A stretch of 64,000 nt of DNA from Cognatishimia sp. 1_MG-2023 (lineage in GTDB: Bacteria > Pseudomonadota > Alphaproteobacteria > Rhodobacterales > Rhodobacteraceae). The stretch spans positions 62,001-126,000 of the forward strand of contig NZ_JAUORX010000007.1 of NCBI RefSeq assembly GCF_030548175.1, given 5' to 3'. The notes under the pieces were generated by a model. The model was not told the origin of the DNA. It made no database searches and worked only from the letters and a program-made list of their open reading frames with translations. Made by a program: the position numbers and the translations under genes. Positions within the stretch are counted from its first letter, which is position 1. The number at the start of each line of letters is the position of its first letter. Shown here in pieces: positions 47,270 to 56,599 of the stretch.

Positions 47270-48301
47270 ATGACTTCATTGGAAAACAAAAGCTCCCAGC
47301 TCTTTGCCAGGATGACACAGCAGACTCGCATCAATTTCCCAGGTGTGATCGTCGCAATTATGGTAGCAATCGCCGCCAAATTTCTGTCCGAACACTACGC
47401 AACACCTGCCATGCTTTTGGCCCTGTTGCTTGGAATCGCACTAAGCTTCCTTTCAGAAGACGGCAAAACCGTTGCCGGAATCGGATTTTCCGCGCGTACC
47501 CTACTACGGACCGGCGTTGCACTCTTGGGGGTCCGGATCTCAATCGACTTGATGTCGGGCCTCGGATCAGAGCTCATTCTTCTGGTTATCGCAGGCGTCA
47601 TCGCCACGATCGCCTTTGGCCTTTTGACAGCACGCATCTTTGGTCACAAATGGCGCTTTGCTTTTCTGACGGCGGGTTCCGTTGCAATCTGTGGCGCATC
47701 GGCTGCGATGGCGATCATTGCAATCCTTCCGCGCGACGAACGTTCTGAAGAGCGCCTGATTTTCACTGTCATGGGCGTTACCGTTCTGTCGACAATCGCG
47801 ATGATTGCTTACCCCGTTTTGTCCAACTACCTTGAACTAACCGAGCTTCAGGCAGGTGTGTTCTTAGGCGGTACAATCCACGACGTTGCGCAGGTTGTTG
47901 GCGCGGGCTTCTCAATTTCCGAGCAAACCGGCGATACGGCCACTTTGGTCAAATTGATCCGCGTTGCGATGCTCGCACCTGTCGTTTTGATCGCATCTCT
48001 ATTGATCCGCAACTTTGCGGAACTACCCGAAGACGGCAAGCGCCCTCCAATCCTTCCAACATTCGTGATTGGTTTCTTGGTCCTAGCCGCTCTGAATTCC
48101 GCTCACCTTATTCCAACGGCTGTTGCAGACTTTCTTAGCCAAAGCTCACGCTGGCTACTGCTTGTCGCGATTGCGGCCGTTGGCATGAAAACCAATCTCA
48201 AACAGATCCTATCAGTTGGCGGTGCCGCCATTGCTTTGATTATCCTCGAAACAGTCTTCATCGCAGGATTCATCCTCGCCGGGATCAAAATTCTGACGTG
48301 A
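47270..48301 (+). CDS. tauZ: YeiH/UPF0324 family membrane transporter, putative sulfite or sulfate exporter
   Basis: 343 aa with about nine to ten hydrophobic segments. TPAMLLALLLGIALSFL near the start, the AICGASAAMAIIAILPR block and GGTIHDVAQVVGAGF identify the YeiH family. Family members in taurine clusters (TauZ) are proposed to export the sulfur oxyanion released by Xsc. Placed between pta and soeABC, it could move sulfite or sulfate outward; the direction and substrate are inferred from context. Confidence 0.85.
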   Translation: MTSLENKSSQLFARMTQQTRINFPGVIVAIMVAIAAKFLSEHYATPAMLLALLLGIALSFLSEDGKTVAGIGFSARTLLRTGVALLGVRISIDLMSGLGSELILLVIAGVIATIAFGLLTARIFGHKWRFAFLTAGSVAICGASAAMAIIAILPRDERSEERLIFTVMGVTVLSTIAMIAYPVLSNYLELTELQAGVFLGGTIHDVAQVVGAGFSISEQTGDTATLVKLIRVAMLAPVVLIASLLIRNFAELPEDGKRPPILPTFVIGFLVLAALNSAHLIPTAVADFLSQSSRWLLLVAIAAVGMKTNLKQILSVGGAAIALIILETVFIAGFILAGIKILT

Positions 48302-48329
48302 CTAGATAAAAAAAGAACAGGGAAGCCAG

Positions 48330-51146
48330 ATGACGTTCCAGCAACCTAAGATCGATACCTCCCCAAAGGTATCAGACGAGATTCGCAAGACCACTTGCTA
48401 CATGTGTGCCTGCCGCTGCGGCATCAACGTACACATGAAAGAGGGCAAAGTTGCCTACATCGAAGGCAACCGTGACCACCCAGTAAACCAAGGCGTTCTT
48501 TGCGCTAAAGGTTCTGCCGGTATCATGCAGGTTAATGCGCCTTCCCGCCTCAAATCCCCTATGAAACGCGTTGGCCCACGCGGCTCCGGCGAATTCGAAG
48601 AGATCAGCTGGGACGAAGCATTGGACATGGCCGTAGGCCTACTGAAGCCAATCCGCGAAAAGAACCCTGAAAAGCTGGCCTTCTTTACTGGCCGTGACCA
48701 ATCCCAATCTTTCACTGGCATGTGGGCACAAAGCTTTGGTACGCCAAACTTTGCGGCACACGGCGGCTTCTGCTCTGTGAACATGGCAGCAGGCGGCATC
48801 TACACCATGGGCGGCGCATTCTGGGAATTCGGCCAACCGGACTGGGATCACACCAAACTGTTCATGCTGTTCGGTGTTGCCGAAGACCACGACTCCAACC
48901 CAATCAAAATGGGTATCGGCAAAATCAAAGCACGCGGTGCCAAAGTGATCGGCGTTAACCCTGTCCGCTCTGGCTATAACGCTGTGGCTGACGAATGGGT
49001 AGGCATCACGCCTGGCACAGATGGCCTGTTCATCTTGTCGCTTGTTCATGAATTGATGAAAGCGGGCAAAGTCGATCTTGAGTATCTCTCGCTGTACACA
49101 AACGCCCCTGCGCTGATCGACCCTGACACAGGCCTCTTGCTGCGCAATGACGATGACAAAATCATGGTCGTTAACGCCAATACAGGCAAACTCACTCCGT
49201 TTGACCAAAAAGGCGTGCGCCCAAATCTAGCCGCTACTTACGAGGCCGACGGCAAAACCTACACAACCGTTATGGCGAAAATGGCCGAGAAATATCTCGA
49301 CCCACAATACGCGCCAGAGAACGTCGCTGAAAAAACCGGTATTTCTGCGAAGAAAATCAAAACCATCGCCGCAGACATTGCGCGCGTGGCTTTCGAAGAA
49401 GAGTTCGAACTCGATCACGAGTGGACAGACTTCCGCGGCGAAACCCATTCCAAAATGAAGGGCCGCCCAGTGTCGATGCACGCGATGCGCGGCATCTCTG
49501 CACACTCCAACGGCTTCCAAACCTGCCGCGCACTGCACGTGCTGCAAATCGTTCTGGGCACCGTCGAAGTTCCCGGCGGCTTCCGCTTTAAGCCGCCATA
49601 TCCAAAACCGGTTGAAGCGCACCCAAAGCCGCACGGCAAGGTTACGCCCGATTCACCACTAGATGGCCCACACCTCGGCTTTACCCGTGGCCCAGAAGAC
49701 TTGATGCTCAAAGAAGACGGCTCGCCGATCCGCATCGACAAAGCCTTCACTTGGGAAAACCCAATGTCCAGCCACGGTCTGATGCATATGGTGATCTCAA
49801 ACGCACACGCGGGCGACCCATATAAAATCGACACGCTGTTCATGTATATGGCGAACATGTCGTGGAACTCTTCGATGAACACCAAAGGTGTCATCGAAAT
49901 GCTGACCGACAAAGATGACGACGGCAACTATGTGATCCCGAACATCATTTATTCAGATGCCTATAGCTCTGAAATGGTGGCTTATGCCGATCTGATCTTG
50001 CCAGATACCACCTATCTGGAACGTCACGACTGTATCTCACTGCTTGACCGCCCAATCTGCGAAGCAGACGGCGCAGCTGATGCGATCCGTTGGCCAGTGA
50101 TCGAACCAGACCGCGAAGTGCGCGGCTTCCAGACAACGCTTGTCCATTTGGCAAACCGCCTTGGCATGCAGGGCTTTGTGAACGAAGACGGTTCCGCAAA
50201 ATACGAAGACTACGCCGACTACATCGTCAACCACGAACGCAAGCCGGGCGTCGGCCCACTTGCAGGCTTCCGTGGTGAAAACGGCGACAAAACCGGCCGC
50301 GGCGAAGTGAACCCGAACCAGCTCGAGAAATACATCGAAAACGGCGGCTTCTTTGTGTCCCACATCCCAGAGGGCGCGAATTACTACAAACCTTGGAACA
50401 ACGCCTACCAGGATTGGGCCGTTGGCATGGGCATCATCGACGCCCCGGCACCTTATCTGTTCCAGCTGTACTCCGAGCCAATGCGCAAATTCCAACGCGC
50501 AGCCGAAGGTCACGGCGATCGCCAACCGCCAGAGCATCTGCGCGAACGTGTCAAATCCGTCATGGATCCACTGCCAATGTGGTACGAACCTTTCGAAGAC
50601 ACAGCCGTTGATCTCGACGAATTCCCAATCCACGCGCTGACACAACGTCCTATGGCAATGTATCACTCTTGGGGCACGCAAAACGCATGGTTGCGCCAAC
50701 TTCACGGCACCAACCCGCTGTATTTGCCAACCAAGCTTTGGGAACAACATGGCTTCAAAGAAGGCGACTGGGCCAAGGTCTCTTCGACCCACGGCACCAT
50801 CACCGTTCCAGTAGAACATCAGGCCGCCCTGAATGAAAACACTGTCTGGACATGGAACGCCATCGGGAAACGCAAAGGCGCTTGGGCGCTGGATGACAAA
50901 GCACCAGAATCCAACAAGGGCTTCTTGCTTAACCACCTGATCCACGAACTGCTGCCTGCCAAAGGCGACGGTATGCGTGTGGCCAACTCTGACCCAATCA
51001 CAGGCCAAGCCGCATGGTTTGACCTGCGCGTTAAGATCGAGAAAACCGACGCCCCTGCTGACAATCAGGCGCAGCCGGAATTCCCAGCGATCAAATCACC
51101 AGTTGGCCAAGGCCCAGATAATCTCGAATGGAAGGTGGGCAAATGA
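48330..51146 (+). CDS. soeA: Sulfite-oxidising molybdoenzyme catalytic subunit SoeA
   Basis: 938 aa DMSO-reductase-family protein. An N-terminal [4Fe-4S] motif (CYMCACRCG ... LCAKG, residues 18-64) is followed by the molybdopterin domains and the C-terminal dinucleotide-binding domain. No twin-arginine signal is present, so it is cytoplasmic, as known for SoeA rather than for Tat-exported reductases. With SoeB and SoeC it oxidises sulfite to sulfate and feeds electrons to quinone. Its location after xsc, pta and the exporter gives the sulfite source. AGGGAAG precedes the ATG. Confidence 0.85.
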   Translation: MTFQQPKIDTSPKVSDEIRKTTCYMCACRCGINVHMKEGKVAYIEGNRDHPVNQGVLCAKGSAGIMQVNAPSRLKSPMKRVGPRGSGEFEEISWDEALDMAVGLLKPIREKNPEKLAFFTGRDQSQSFTGMWAQSFGTPNFAAHGGFCSVNMAAGGIYTMGGAFWEFGQPDWDHTKLFMLFGVAEDHDSNPIKMGIGKIKARGAKVIGVNPVRSGYNAVADEWVGITPGTDGLFILSLVHELMKAGKVDLEYLSLYTNAPALIDPDTGLLLRNDDDKIMVVNANTGKLTPFDQKGVRPNLAATYEADGKTYTTVMAKMAEKYLDPQYAPENVAEKTGISAKKIKTIAADIARVAFEEEFELDHEWTDFRGETHSKMKGRPVSMHAMRGISAHSNGFQTCRALHVLQIVLGTVEVPGGFRFKPPYPKPVEAHPKPHGKVTPDSPLDGPHLGFTRGPEDLMLKEDGSPIRIDKAFTWENPMSSHGLMHMVISNAHAGDPYKIDTLFMYMANMSWNSSMNTKGVIEMLTDKDDDGNYVIPNIIYSDAYSSEMVAYADLILPDTTYLERHDCISLLDRPICEADGAADAIRWPVIEPDREVRGFQTTLVHLANRLGMQGFVNEDGSAKYEDYADYIVNHERKPGVGPLAGFRGENGDKTGRGEVNPNQLEKYIENGGFFVSHIPEGANYYKPWNNAYQDWAVGMGIIDAPAPYLFQLYSEPMRKFQRAAEGHGDRQPPEHLRERVKSVMDPLPMWYEPFEDTAVDLDEFPIHALTQRPMAMYHSWGTQNAWLRQLHGTNPLYLPTKLWEQHGFKEGDWAKVSSTHGTITVPVEHQAALNENTVWTWNAIGKRKGAWALDDKAPESNKGFLLNHLIHELLPAKGDGMRVANSDPITGQAAWFDLRVKIEKTDAPADNQAQPEFPAIKSPVGQGPDNLEWKVGK

Positions 51147-51164
51147 TGACCTCCTCCCGCATTC

Positions 51165-51210
51165 ATCTTTCTAAAAATACTCTGGGGTCTGGGGCAAAGC
51201 CCCAGCACTA
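51165..51210 (+). repeat. Hairpin-bearing extragenic element between soeA and soeB
   Basis: CATCTTTCTAAAAATACTCT followed by the stem CTGGGG ... CCCCAG. The lead sequence resembles TTTCTTGA(C/T)CCAAATACC at 58600 and 62350. It interrupts an otherwise tight operon (106-bp gap) and may tune the relative amounts of SoeA and SoeB. Confidence 0.5.
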
Positions 51211-51252
51211 TCAGATGCCCAGCCACCTCCCCAAAATTGGAGTTAGCCACCA

Positions 51253-52032
51253 ATGACTGACCTCCCAACAAGCACCGATAAAAAGCTTGGCCTTGTCATC
51301 GACCTCGACACCTGCGTGGGTTGCCACGCCTGTGTGATTTCTTGCAAAGGCTGGAACACCGAAAACTATGGCGCGCCTCTGTCTGATCAACGCCCCTACG
51401 GCGAAGAACCAATGGGGACGTTCCTAAACCGCGTGCACAGCTACGAAGTGACCCCCAAAGGCCAAGCTGCCCAAACGGTTCACTTCCCAAAATCCTGCCT
51501 GCATTGCGAAAACGCGCCATGTGTTACGGTTTGCCCAACTGGCGCCAGCTACAAGCGTAAAGAAGACGGCATCGTTCTTGTCAACGAAAGCAGCTGCATC
51601 GGCTGTGGCCTATGTGCATGGGCCTGCCCATACGGCGCACGTGAACTCGACCAAGCCGAAGGTGTCATGAAAAAATGCACCCTCTGCGTGGACCGGATTT
51701 ACAACGAAAACCTACCCGAAGAAGATCGCGAGCCCGCTTGCGTGCGGACCTGCCCAGCAGGCGCACGTCACTTTGGTGACTTCGCAGATCCAGAGTCCAA
51801 CGTTTCTAAACTGACTGCAGAGCGTGGCGGCATGGATCTCATGCCAGAACTCGGCACAGCTCCGGTTAACAAATATCTCCCACCACGTCCAAAAGACACA
51901 TGGGACGATGAAAGCATCCTTGCACCATTCCTTGAACCAGTGGCCGAAGAGACCGCAGGCTTCTTGGGTTGGATTGATAAACAACTATCTCGCCTTCCTG
52001 GCGACACCAATAAAATGGAAGGAGCAGAGTAA
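51253..52032 (+). CDS. soeB: Iron-sulfur subunit SoeB
   Basis: 259 aa. Four ferredoxin-type cysteine groups are visible: CVGCHACVISC, CLHCENAPCVTVC, CIGCGLCAWAC and the CTLC ... CVRTC set, which gives four [4Fe-4S] clusters as in DmsB/NrfC-type subunits. It passes electrons from SoeA to the membrane subunit. The TAATG junction gives a one-base overlap with soeC. GGAG precedes the ATG. Confidence 0.92.
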   Translation: MTDLPTSTDKKLGLVIDLDTCVGCHACVISCKGWNTENYGAPLSDQRPYGEEPMGTFLNRVHSYEVTPKGQAAQTVHFPKSCLHCENAPCVTVCPTGASYKRKEDGIVLVNESSCIGCGLCAWACPYGARELDQAEGVMKKCTLCVDRIYNENLPEEDREPACVRTCPAGARHFGDFADPESNVSKLTAERGGMDLMPELGTAPVNKYLPPRPKDTWDDESILAPFLEPVAEETAGFLGWIDKQLSRLPGDTNKMEGAE

Positions 52033-52904
52033 TGCATCCAGCACCATCCGTTATTGTCTTCTCAGTCCTATCTGGCATCGGCTTTGGCATGCTGGCTTGG
52101 CTTGGTATTGAAAGCACACCAGCAACCGGTATGACCGCGTTCTGGTGGTATCTCGTGGCGTTCGGCCTCGCGGTTGTGGGCCTTGTGTCCTCAACCTTCC
52201 ACCTTGGCCACCCAGAGCGCGCGCTAAAAGCGTTCACCCAATGGCGCACAAGCTGGCTGTCACGCGAAGGCGTCTGCGCTGTGCTCGCTCTATGTGTCAT
52301 GGGACTCTATGCAGCCGCATTGATCTTTATGGGCACACATATCGCGATCCTTGGCTGGATCGGGGCGGCTCTTAGCCTGATCACGGTCTACACAACATCC
52401 ATGATCTACGGTCAATTGGCGACGATCCCACGTTGGAACACGCCACTAACAACCGTTCTGTTCCTCACCTTCTCCATCACAGGTGGCGCCCTGATTTCAG
52501 GCCGTATCTCCACCGCGTTGGTTCTTTTGGTGGCATCTGCCTTTGTACAGGTCATCTGGTGGAAAAAGGGCGACACAGCCTTTGCTGACCGCGGCTCCGA
52601 CCTTGGCACAGCAACTGGCCTTGGCAAACGCGGCACAGTTCGTTCAATGGCGCATCCACACACCTCGCCAAACTACCTTATGCGTGAATTCATTCACGTC
52701 ATTGGCCGCAAACACGCCCAAAAGCTACGCGTGATCTCGCTGGTCTTGATGGCGGGTGTTCCGGTTGTCCTATTGGTTCTGCCATTCAACCACATCTTTG
52801 GCCTACTTGCCGTGCTCAGCCACCTGGCAGGCGTCGCAACCTCGCGCTGGCTCTTCTTCGCCGAAGCCGAGCACACTGTCGGCATCTACTACGGCGCACG
52901 GTAA
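52032..52904 (+). CDS. soeC: Membrane anchor subunit SoeC
   Basis: 290 aa DmsC-type membrane subunit with eight predicted spans. SSTFHLGHPERALKAFTQWRTSWLSRE is the characteristic DmsC loop, given here as two motifs: FHLGHPERA and TSWLSRE. It anchors SoeAB at the inner membrane and reduces quinone. It ends the taurine/sulfite region and is followed by a strong terminator. Confidence 0.88.
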   Translation: MHPAPSVIVFSVLSGIGFGMLAWLGIESTPATGMTAFWWYLVAFGLAVVGLVSSTFHLGHPERALKAFTQWRTSWLSREGVCAVLALCVMGLYAAALIFMGTHIAILGWIGAALSLITVYTTSMIYGQLATIPRWNTPLTTVLFLTFSITGGALISGRISTALVLLVASAFVQVIWWKKGDTAFADRGSDLGTATGLGKRGTVRSMAHPHTSPNYLMREFIHVIGRKHAQKLRVISLVLMAGVPVVLLVLPFNHIFGLLAVLSHLAGVATSRWLFFAEAEHTVGIYYGAR

Positions 52905-52926
52905 ACCAAACCAAATCTCAGAAATC

Positions 52927-52956
52927 AAAACGGGCCCCACAAGGCCCGTTTTTTTA
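52927..52956 (+). terminator. Terminator of the soeABC transcript
   Basis: Stem AAAACGGGCC / GGCCCGTTTT with loop CCACAA, followed by TTTTT. It lies 22 bases past the soeC stop. Confidence 0.92.
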
Positions 52957-53041
52957 TGCCCACGCCCCAAAGGTTTCACGTTTTTGAAAACCCCACCCGC
53001 TACAGTCTGGGAAACAAAAAACCACAAGAGGCAGAGACACC

Positions 53042-53344
53042 GTGAAACGAACAGCCGCCATCATCGCCACCGCCATGCTGACCACCCCAGCCCTCGCATC
53101 AAACGCATCCACCTGCAAAGATCCCGCCATCGCCCAAAAGGGCCGCGTATCTGCAGCCCAATGCACCTGCATGCTCAAAGGCGCCGACAAATACCTAGAC
53201 CGCGAAGACAAAGCCTTTCTGATTGCCTACTGGACAGGAAAACGAAACGACAACCCCAACATCTACTTCGCCAACGCCTACCCTTCAGGCAAAAACAAAC
53301 CCCTAATCAAATACAGCGCGTACACCGCTGGCCTTTGTAATTAG
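53042..53344 (+). CDS. Small exported cysteine-containing protein, unknown
   Basis: 100 aa. The N-terminal MKRTAAIIATAMLTTPALA is a clear signal peptide with an ALA cleavage site. The mature part contains four cysteines (STCKD, AQCTCM, GLCN), which suggests disulfides in the periplasm. I do not recognise the family. It stands alone between two terminators, with GAGGC before the start (the first codon is at 53042, in the context acaccgtgaaa, so it reads GTG). Confidence 0.75.
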   Translation: MKRTAAIIATAMLTTPALASNASTCKDPAIAQKGRVSAAQCTCMLKGADKYLDREDKAFLIAYWTGKRNDNPNIYFANAYPSGKNKPLIKYSAYTAGLCN

Positions 53345-53355
53345 GGGCAATAAAA

Positions 53356-53375
53356 AACCCGCCTCGCGGCGGGTT
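53356..53375. terminator. Bidirectional terminator
   Basis: Stem AACCCGCC / GGCGGGTT with TCGC loop, preceded by an A-run. It separates the small exported protein from the convergent DUF1523 gene. Confidence 0.85.
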
Positions 53376-53380
53376 CATTA

Positions 53381-54025
53381 TCACTTACTTTTCCAGCTAT
53401 CGAGCCATCGCTTAAATCGACCGCGACGCACCGCGATGCCTTCGCCTGCATCTGCTAGGCTATCGCCCACATCCTCGAGAACTGGATCAATCCGCGCCTC
53501 GCGGAACCGCACCCAGCGTACCCGGATCGCCCAAGCCAATGCCGCAAACGCCGTTAGGATGATGATGTTCAGCCACGGAATAAACGTCACATCCGGCCCA
53601 GCCACAGGCTTTACCCCAACCGCATTCGGATAGATCGACATGAACTCATTCCGCCATCCATAATGGCGCACAGCAACCCATTGCGGCGAGTCCTTCACCG
53701 ATTTCAGATCCGTCGCCTCCGCCTGTAGGTTCGCCGTGTCAAACTTGAAATATGGCGGCCAGCCCCAGCCTGTATCCTCGTTCCGATAAACCATCGGCTT
53801 TTCATTCTCATAGAACGCCTGAATAAAGAACACATCGCGGTTCGCACCCACAGCAGCATTCCCCGCATCCGGCGCCGACCAGAAAATAGAGTTCTCGCCG
53901 AAATCCACCCGGCGCACCTCGGTCTCAACAACCCGCACAATATCATTCTGCGGCAACGTGTAGTGAAAGAACGCCGCGATCAGCACCCAAAACGTGCCCC
54001 AGAAAACCCATTTAACGTAAGCCAT
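53381..54025 (-). CDS. DUF1523 family membrane protein
   Basis: 214 aa. A first span (about 4-22) is followed by HYTLPQNDIVRVVETEVRRV, the DUF1523 start, then a soluble domain rich in aromatic residues and a second span at about 150-172. The C-terminus is basic and predicted cytoplasmic. The family is common in Rhodobacterales and has no known function. Last gene of the minus-strand run that begins at 61078, ten bases after the small membrane protein gene. Confidence 0.82.
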   Translation of the reverse strand: MAYVKWVFWGTFWVLIAAFFHYTLPQNDIVRVVETEVRRVDFGENSIFWSAPDAGNAAVGANRDVFFIQAFYENEKPMVYRNEDTGWGWPPYFKFDTANLQAEATDLKSVKDSPQWVAVRHYGWRNEFMSIYPNAVGVKPVAGPDVTFIPWLNIIILTAFAALAWAIRVRWVRFREARIDPVLEDVGDSLADAGEGIAVRRGRFKRWLDSWKSK

Positions 54026-54035
54026 CCCGGCCCCC

Positions 54036-54302
54036 TCAGTGAAAATTCGTCAGATAGATGATGATCGAGACCACCACCACAGGCACCACATAGACACCTA
54101 AAATCAACTTGCGACGTAAGCTGTGATCATACTCTTGCAAGCCTTCTTGCACGAAAGCCTCGCGATCACCACTCATGCCCTCTGCGTCAAATTCGGCCCG
54201 CAGCTTATTGCGCCGCGTCGCGCGGGAATAGATCGACAGGCAGAAATACACCACCGTCAACACCACAAACCCGATAACCATCAATCGTGCCAAAGCAAAC
54301 AT
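54036..54302 (-). CDS. Small two-TM membrane protein, unknown
   Basis: 88 aa. Helices lie at about 5-25 and 67-85, joined by a charged loop (RRNKLRAEFDAEGMSGDREAF) that faces the cytoplasm. It begins three bases after the DUF6638-type gene and is followed by DUF1523 after ten bases, so the three are probably one transcript. No recognised family. Confidence 0.75.
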   Translation of the reverse strand: MFALARLMVIGFVVLTVVYFCLSIYSRATRRNKLRAEFDAEGMSGDREAFVQEGLQEYDHSLRRKLILGVYVVPVVVVSIIIYLTNFH

Positions 54303-54305
54303 CGC

Positions 54306-55700
54306 CTACCTCCGTATCGCACCCCATGGACCAACCTGATCAATCAAGTCATCCTTGCGGCGCGCCTTATCTTCCTCGATCCGATACCCCCACGGGTTCT
54401 TCACCGTCTCGCGCACCGGTTCTTCGGCCAAAGGCGCATCATGCCCGAACAAGGCCTCACGCGCACCGGCTTTATCCGCCTGATATTCCCGTTCCAGAAA
54501 ATCCGCGACATAGGACTTCTTCGTCTCACTCCACCCGGCATAAGCGCTGTAAAACACCTCTTTGTGGCAGATGAACAATTGCCGCACATCCTTAGGTGCC
54601 AGTTCAGCCAATAGCATATTCACCAAATCCCGCTGCGGTGTATCGGCTGCCCGCAACGTATAGAAATACGCCGGATGGTCCGAGGTAATCTTGGGCCACG
54701 GCCCGCCATTCTCAGCCCAATTCACCAACCCTTGCAGCGCATGAAACTCTGGCGGCAATTGATCCGCATGCCGCCGCGCCAACGCGCGAATATCGCGCCG
54801 CACAGCACCGGTCAGATCAACACCCGCATCCTGCGCCGCATCAACCACAATGAAATCCAGCTTTTGGCGCAGGATCGCACCAGCATCCAAGCCCCGCGCA
54901 TTCACAATCGGCTCAACCAGATCATTGCGCTCCAGGAACTTCGCAATCTGATTACGATCGCCAAAGTCATAGACCCGCTCAATCGGCAAGGTGCCCAGCG
55001 CATCAGACTCTTTCACCGTAATCGCCGCCGGGTTCTTCACCCCGCGAAACAAATACATCCCGCCAAAATGCGCCGTCCAAAAATCATCCTGCGCGAATTC
55101 CATATGCTTCAACCGCACCGGATTGCGCGACACATCCCCGGTCTGCTTGGCCAAAGAAATCATATCGGCGATCAGCACATCATCAAACCAAGCGTCCTCT
55201 TCGCCCTTAAAGCGATCCACCAACTTGCCCAGCTTTTCCGCCTGTCGAATGGTCCCCTCGGTCGTGTCGCATTCAATCACCACATTGCGAATATCAAACA
55301 ACCGCGCCGGTTCACCCACCGCATAGACAGAGTTAAACAACTCCCCCGCCACCGCATCCCGCGCGGTCAACGCAAAAAGCTGCGGTTCGTTTTCCAGAAT
55401 GAAACTCTTCAATATCTCACGGCTGGTCGAGAACTTTGCATTCAACAAAGGCGCGCTCTTTTGCTCTGTCGTCAGCAAAATAAACTGCCGATTACAGCCC
55501 CCGTGATTCAAATACAGATGATCCCCCAGCTCATCGCCCACCTCGGGTGAATAGCCAGAAATATCAATGTGGAAATCAGTGAGTTCCGTGGTCTTCCCCG
55601 TCAAATGCCTCAACGCACGATTATACCGCTCGACCAATATGGGCGAGGACACCTCAACAAGGTTGCCAAACATCAGACCGCGAGAGATTAAGCGTTTCAT
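54306..55700 (-). CDS. DUF6638-type protein of unknown function
   Basis: 464 aa from the ATG at 55700, which overlaps the stop of the preceding gene by 4 bp; the longer frame at 55715 adds five residues. The start MKRLISRGLMFGNLVEVSSP, then the DFHIDISGYSPEVGDELGD and NGGCNRQFILLTTEQKSAP-like region, resemble a conserved Rhodobacterales family that I recall as DUF6638. No transmembrane span or clear enzyme motif. The C-terminal 60 residues are rich in charged residues. It is encoded with an AAA+ ATPase, so it may be a substrate or adaptor. Confidence 0.7.
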   Translation of the reverse strand: MKRLISRGLMFGNLVEVSSPILVERYNRALRHLTGKTTELTDFHIDISGYSPEVGDELGDHLYLNHGGCNRQFILLTTEQKSAPLLNAKFSTSREILKSFILENEPQLFALTARDAVAGELFNSVYAVGEPARLFDIRNVVIECDTTEGTIRQAEKLGKLVDRFKGEEDAWFDDVLIADMISLAKQTGDVSRNPVRLKHMEFAQDDFWTAHFGGMYLFRGVKNPAAITVKESDALGTLPIERVYDFGDRNQIAKFLERNDLVEPIVNARGLDAGAILRQKLDFIVVDAAQDAGVDLTGAVRRDIRALARRHADQLPPEFHALQGLVNWAENGGPWPKITSDHPAYFYTLRAADTPQRDLVNMLLAELAPKDVRQLFICHKEVFYSAYAGWSETKKSYVADFLEREYQADKAGAREALFGHDAPLAEEPVRETVKNPWGYRIEEDKARRKDDLIDQVGPWGAIRR

Positions 55701-56599
55701 TTTGAGCGTTCCCAAACAGGCGACTTAAGGAAATCCTCTATGAATTCAAGCATGGTATCCAGTTCCGTTTCATCAAGCCAAACTCCATTTCCTTCAGATA
55801 ATTGAACCTTCAATTCTAGCGCGTCTTCAATAAGCTGTTTTAACTTAGTTACGTAGACGTCAGTATTTGGGTAACTGGTAATCTCATTTCTACGATGGCG
55901 TTGAGCAATGTAATACGAATGCTCCATGAACCCTCTAGAAATTCTACGTATCTCATCATCAATGGGAAGGTTTTCCTGCGGCGTGGTTCTTAAATCAACT
56001 TGAAATTCATCGCGCCCTGCATGCCCTTTGTCTCGTAAAATCGTCCATTTTGGTGAAATATGAGTAAGGTTATACCGGCGAATTTTCTTCAACCTTTCTT
56101 GCAGTAACTCAAACGCCTCATCCTGATTGCTTCGTAGTAGCTGTCCCTCAGAGGTATCTGCTTGCGCCTTTAAGGACCGGGCCATATCTTTGGTTGCTTC
56201 CTTTTGCCCTTCAAACTCAAGGCGAGTTAGCGCCAGTTCAAGGCGTTGTGCCTTTAGTTCCTTTGCCTGCATTGAAACAGTGGTGATGATACCGATAAAT
56301 GCGAGAGCGCTGAAAAGACCGGCCAGCGTATCCCCCATTTCATTAGGCTTAAGCGACAAAAACTTTTCATATGCAAACGTGTCGTCTACGGGCCTCAGTG
56401 CAAGGTATATGACAACAAAAATAAGCGCGATTGCAGCAACCCATGCAGTATCGATCGGCTCCCAGCCGTCTGGCATCCAAATTCGCAGAAGTTGTCGTAC
56501 ACGAACACGGGCTCGATTTACTGAGGAAGAGCTCAGCGGTACTCTGTTCCGCTTTCTCCTCCTCCCCCACGCATATTTTTCAGTTCGAAGATTACTCAC
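55697..56599 (-). CDS. Two-TM coiled-coil protein inserted in the AAA/DUF6638 operon
   Basis: 300 aa. After a basic N-terminus come two helices (about 49-68 and 87-108), a GDTLAGLFSALAFIG junction and then a long coiled coil (about 108-160) and a soluble helical C-terminus. This plan (two helices, GDxLAGxF turn, ELKxQRxEL coiled coil) resembles the PutAbi/phage-abortive-infection-like membrane proteins. The gene overlaps both neighbours by 4 bp. Its base composition is visibly more AT-rich than the flanking genes, which hints at later acquisition. Confidence 0.7.
   Translation of the reverse strand: MSNLRTEKYAWGRRRKRNRVPLSSSSVNRARVRVRQLLRIWMPDGWEPIDTAWVAAIALIFVVIYLALRPVDDTFAYEKFLSLKPNEMGDTLAGLFSALAFIGIITTVSMQAKELKAQRLELALTRLEFEGQKEATKDMARSLKAQADTSEGQLLRSNQDEAFELLQERLKKIRRYNLTHISPKWTILRDKGHAGRDEFQVDLRTTPQENLPIDDEIRRISRGFMEHSYYIAQRHRRNEITSYPNTDVYVTKLKQLIEDALELKVQLSEGNGVWLDETELDTMLEFIEDFLKSPVWERSK

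Noticed and set aside
50037-51008. 323-codon open frame antisense to soeA
   Set aside because: SoeA is conserved and carries the expected Fe-S motif and molybdopterin domains. The opposite frame is an effect of codon bias.
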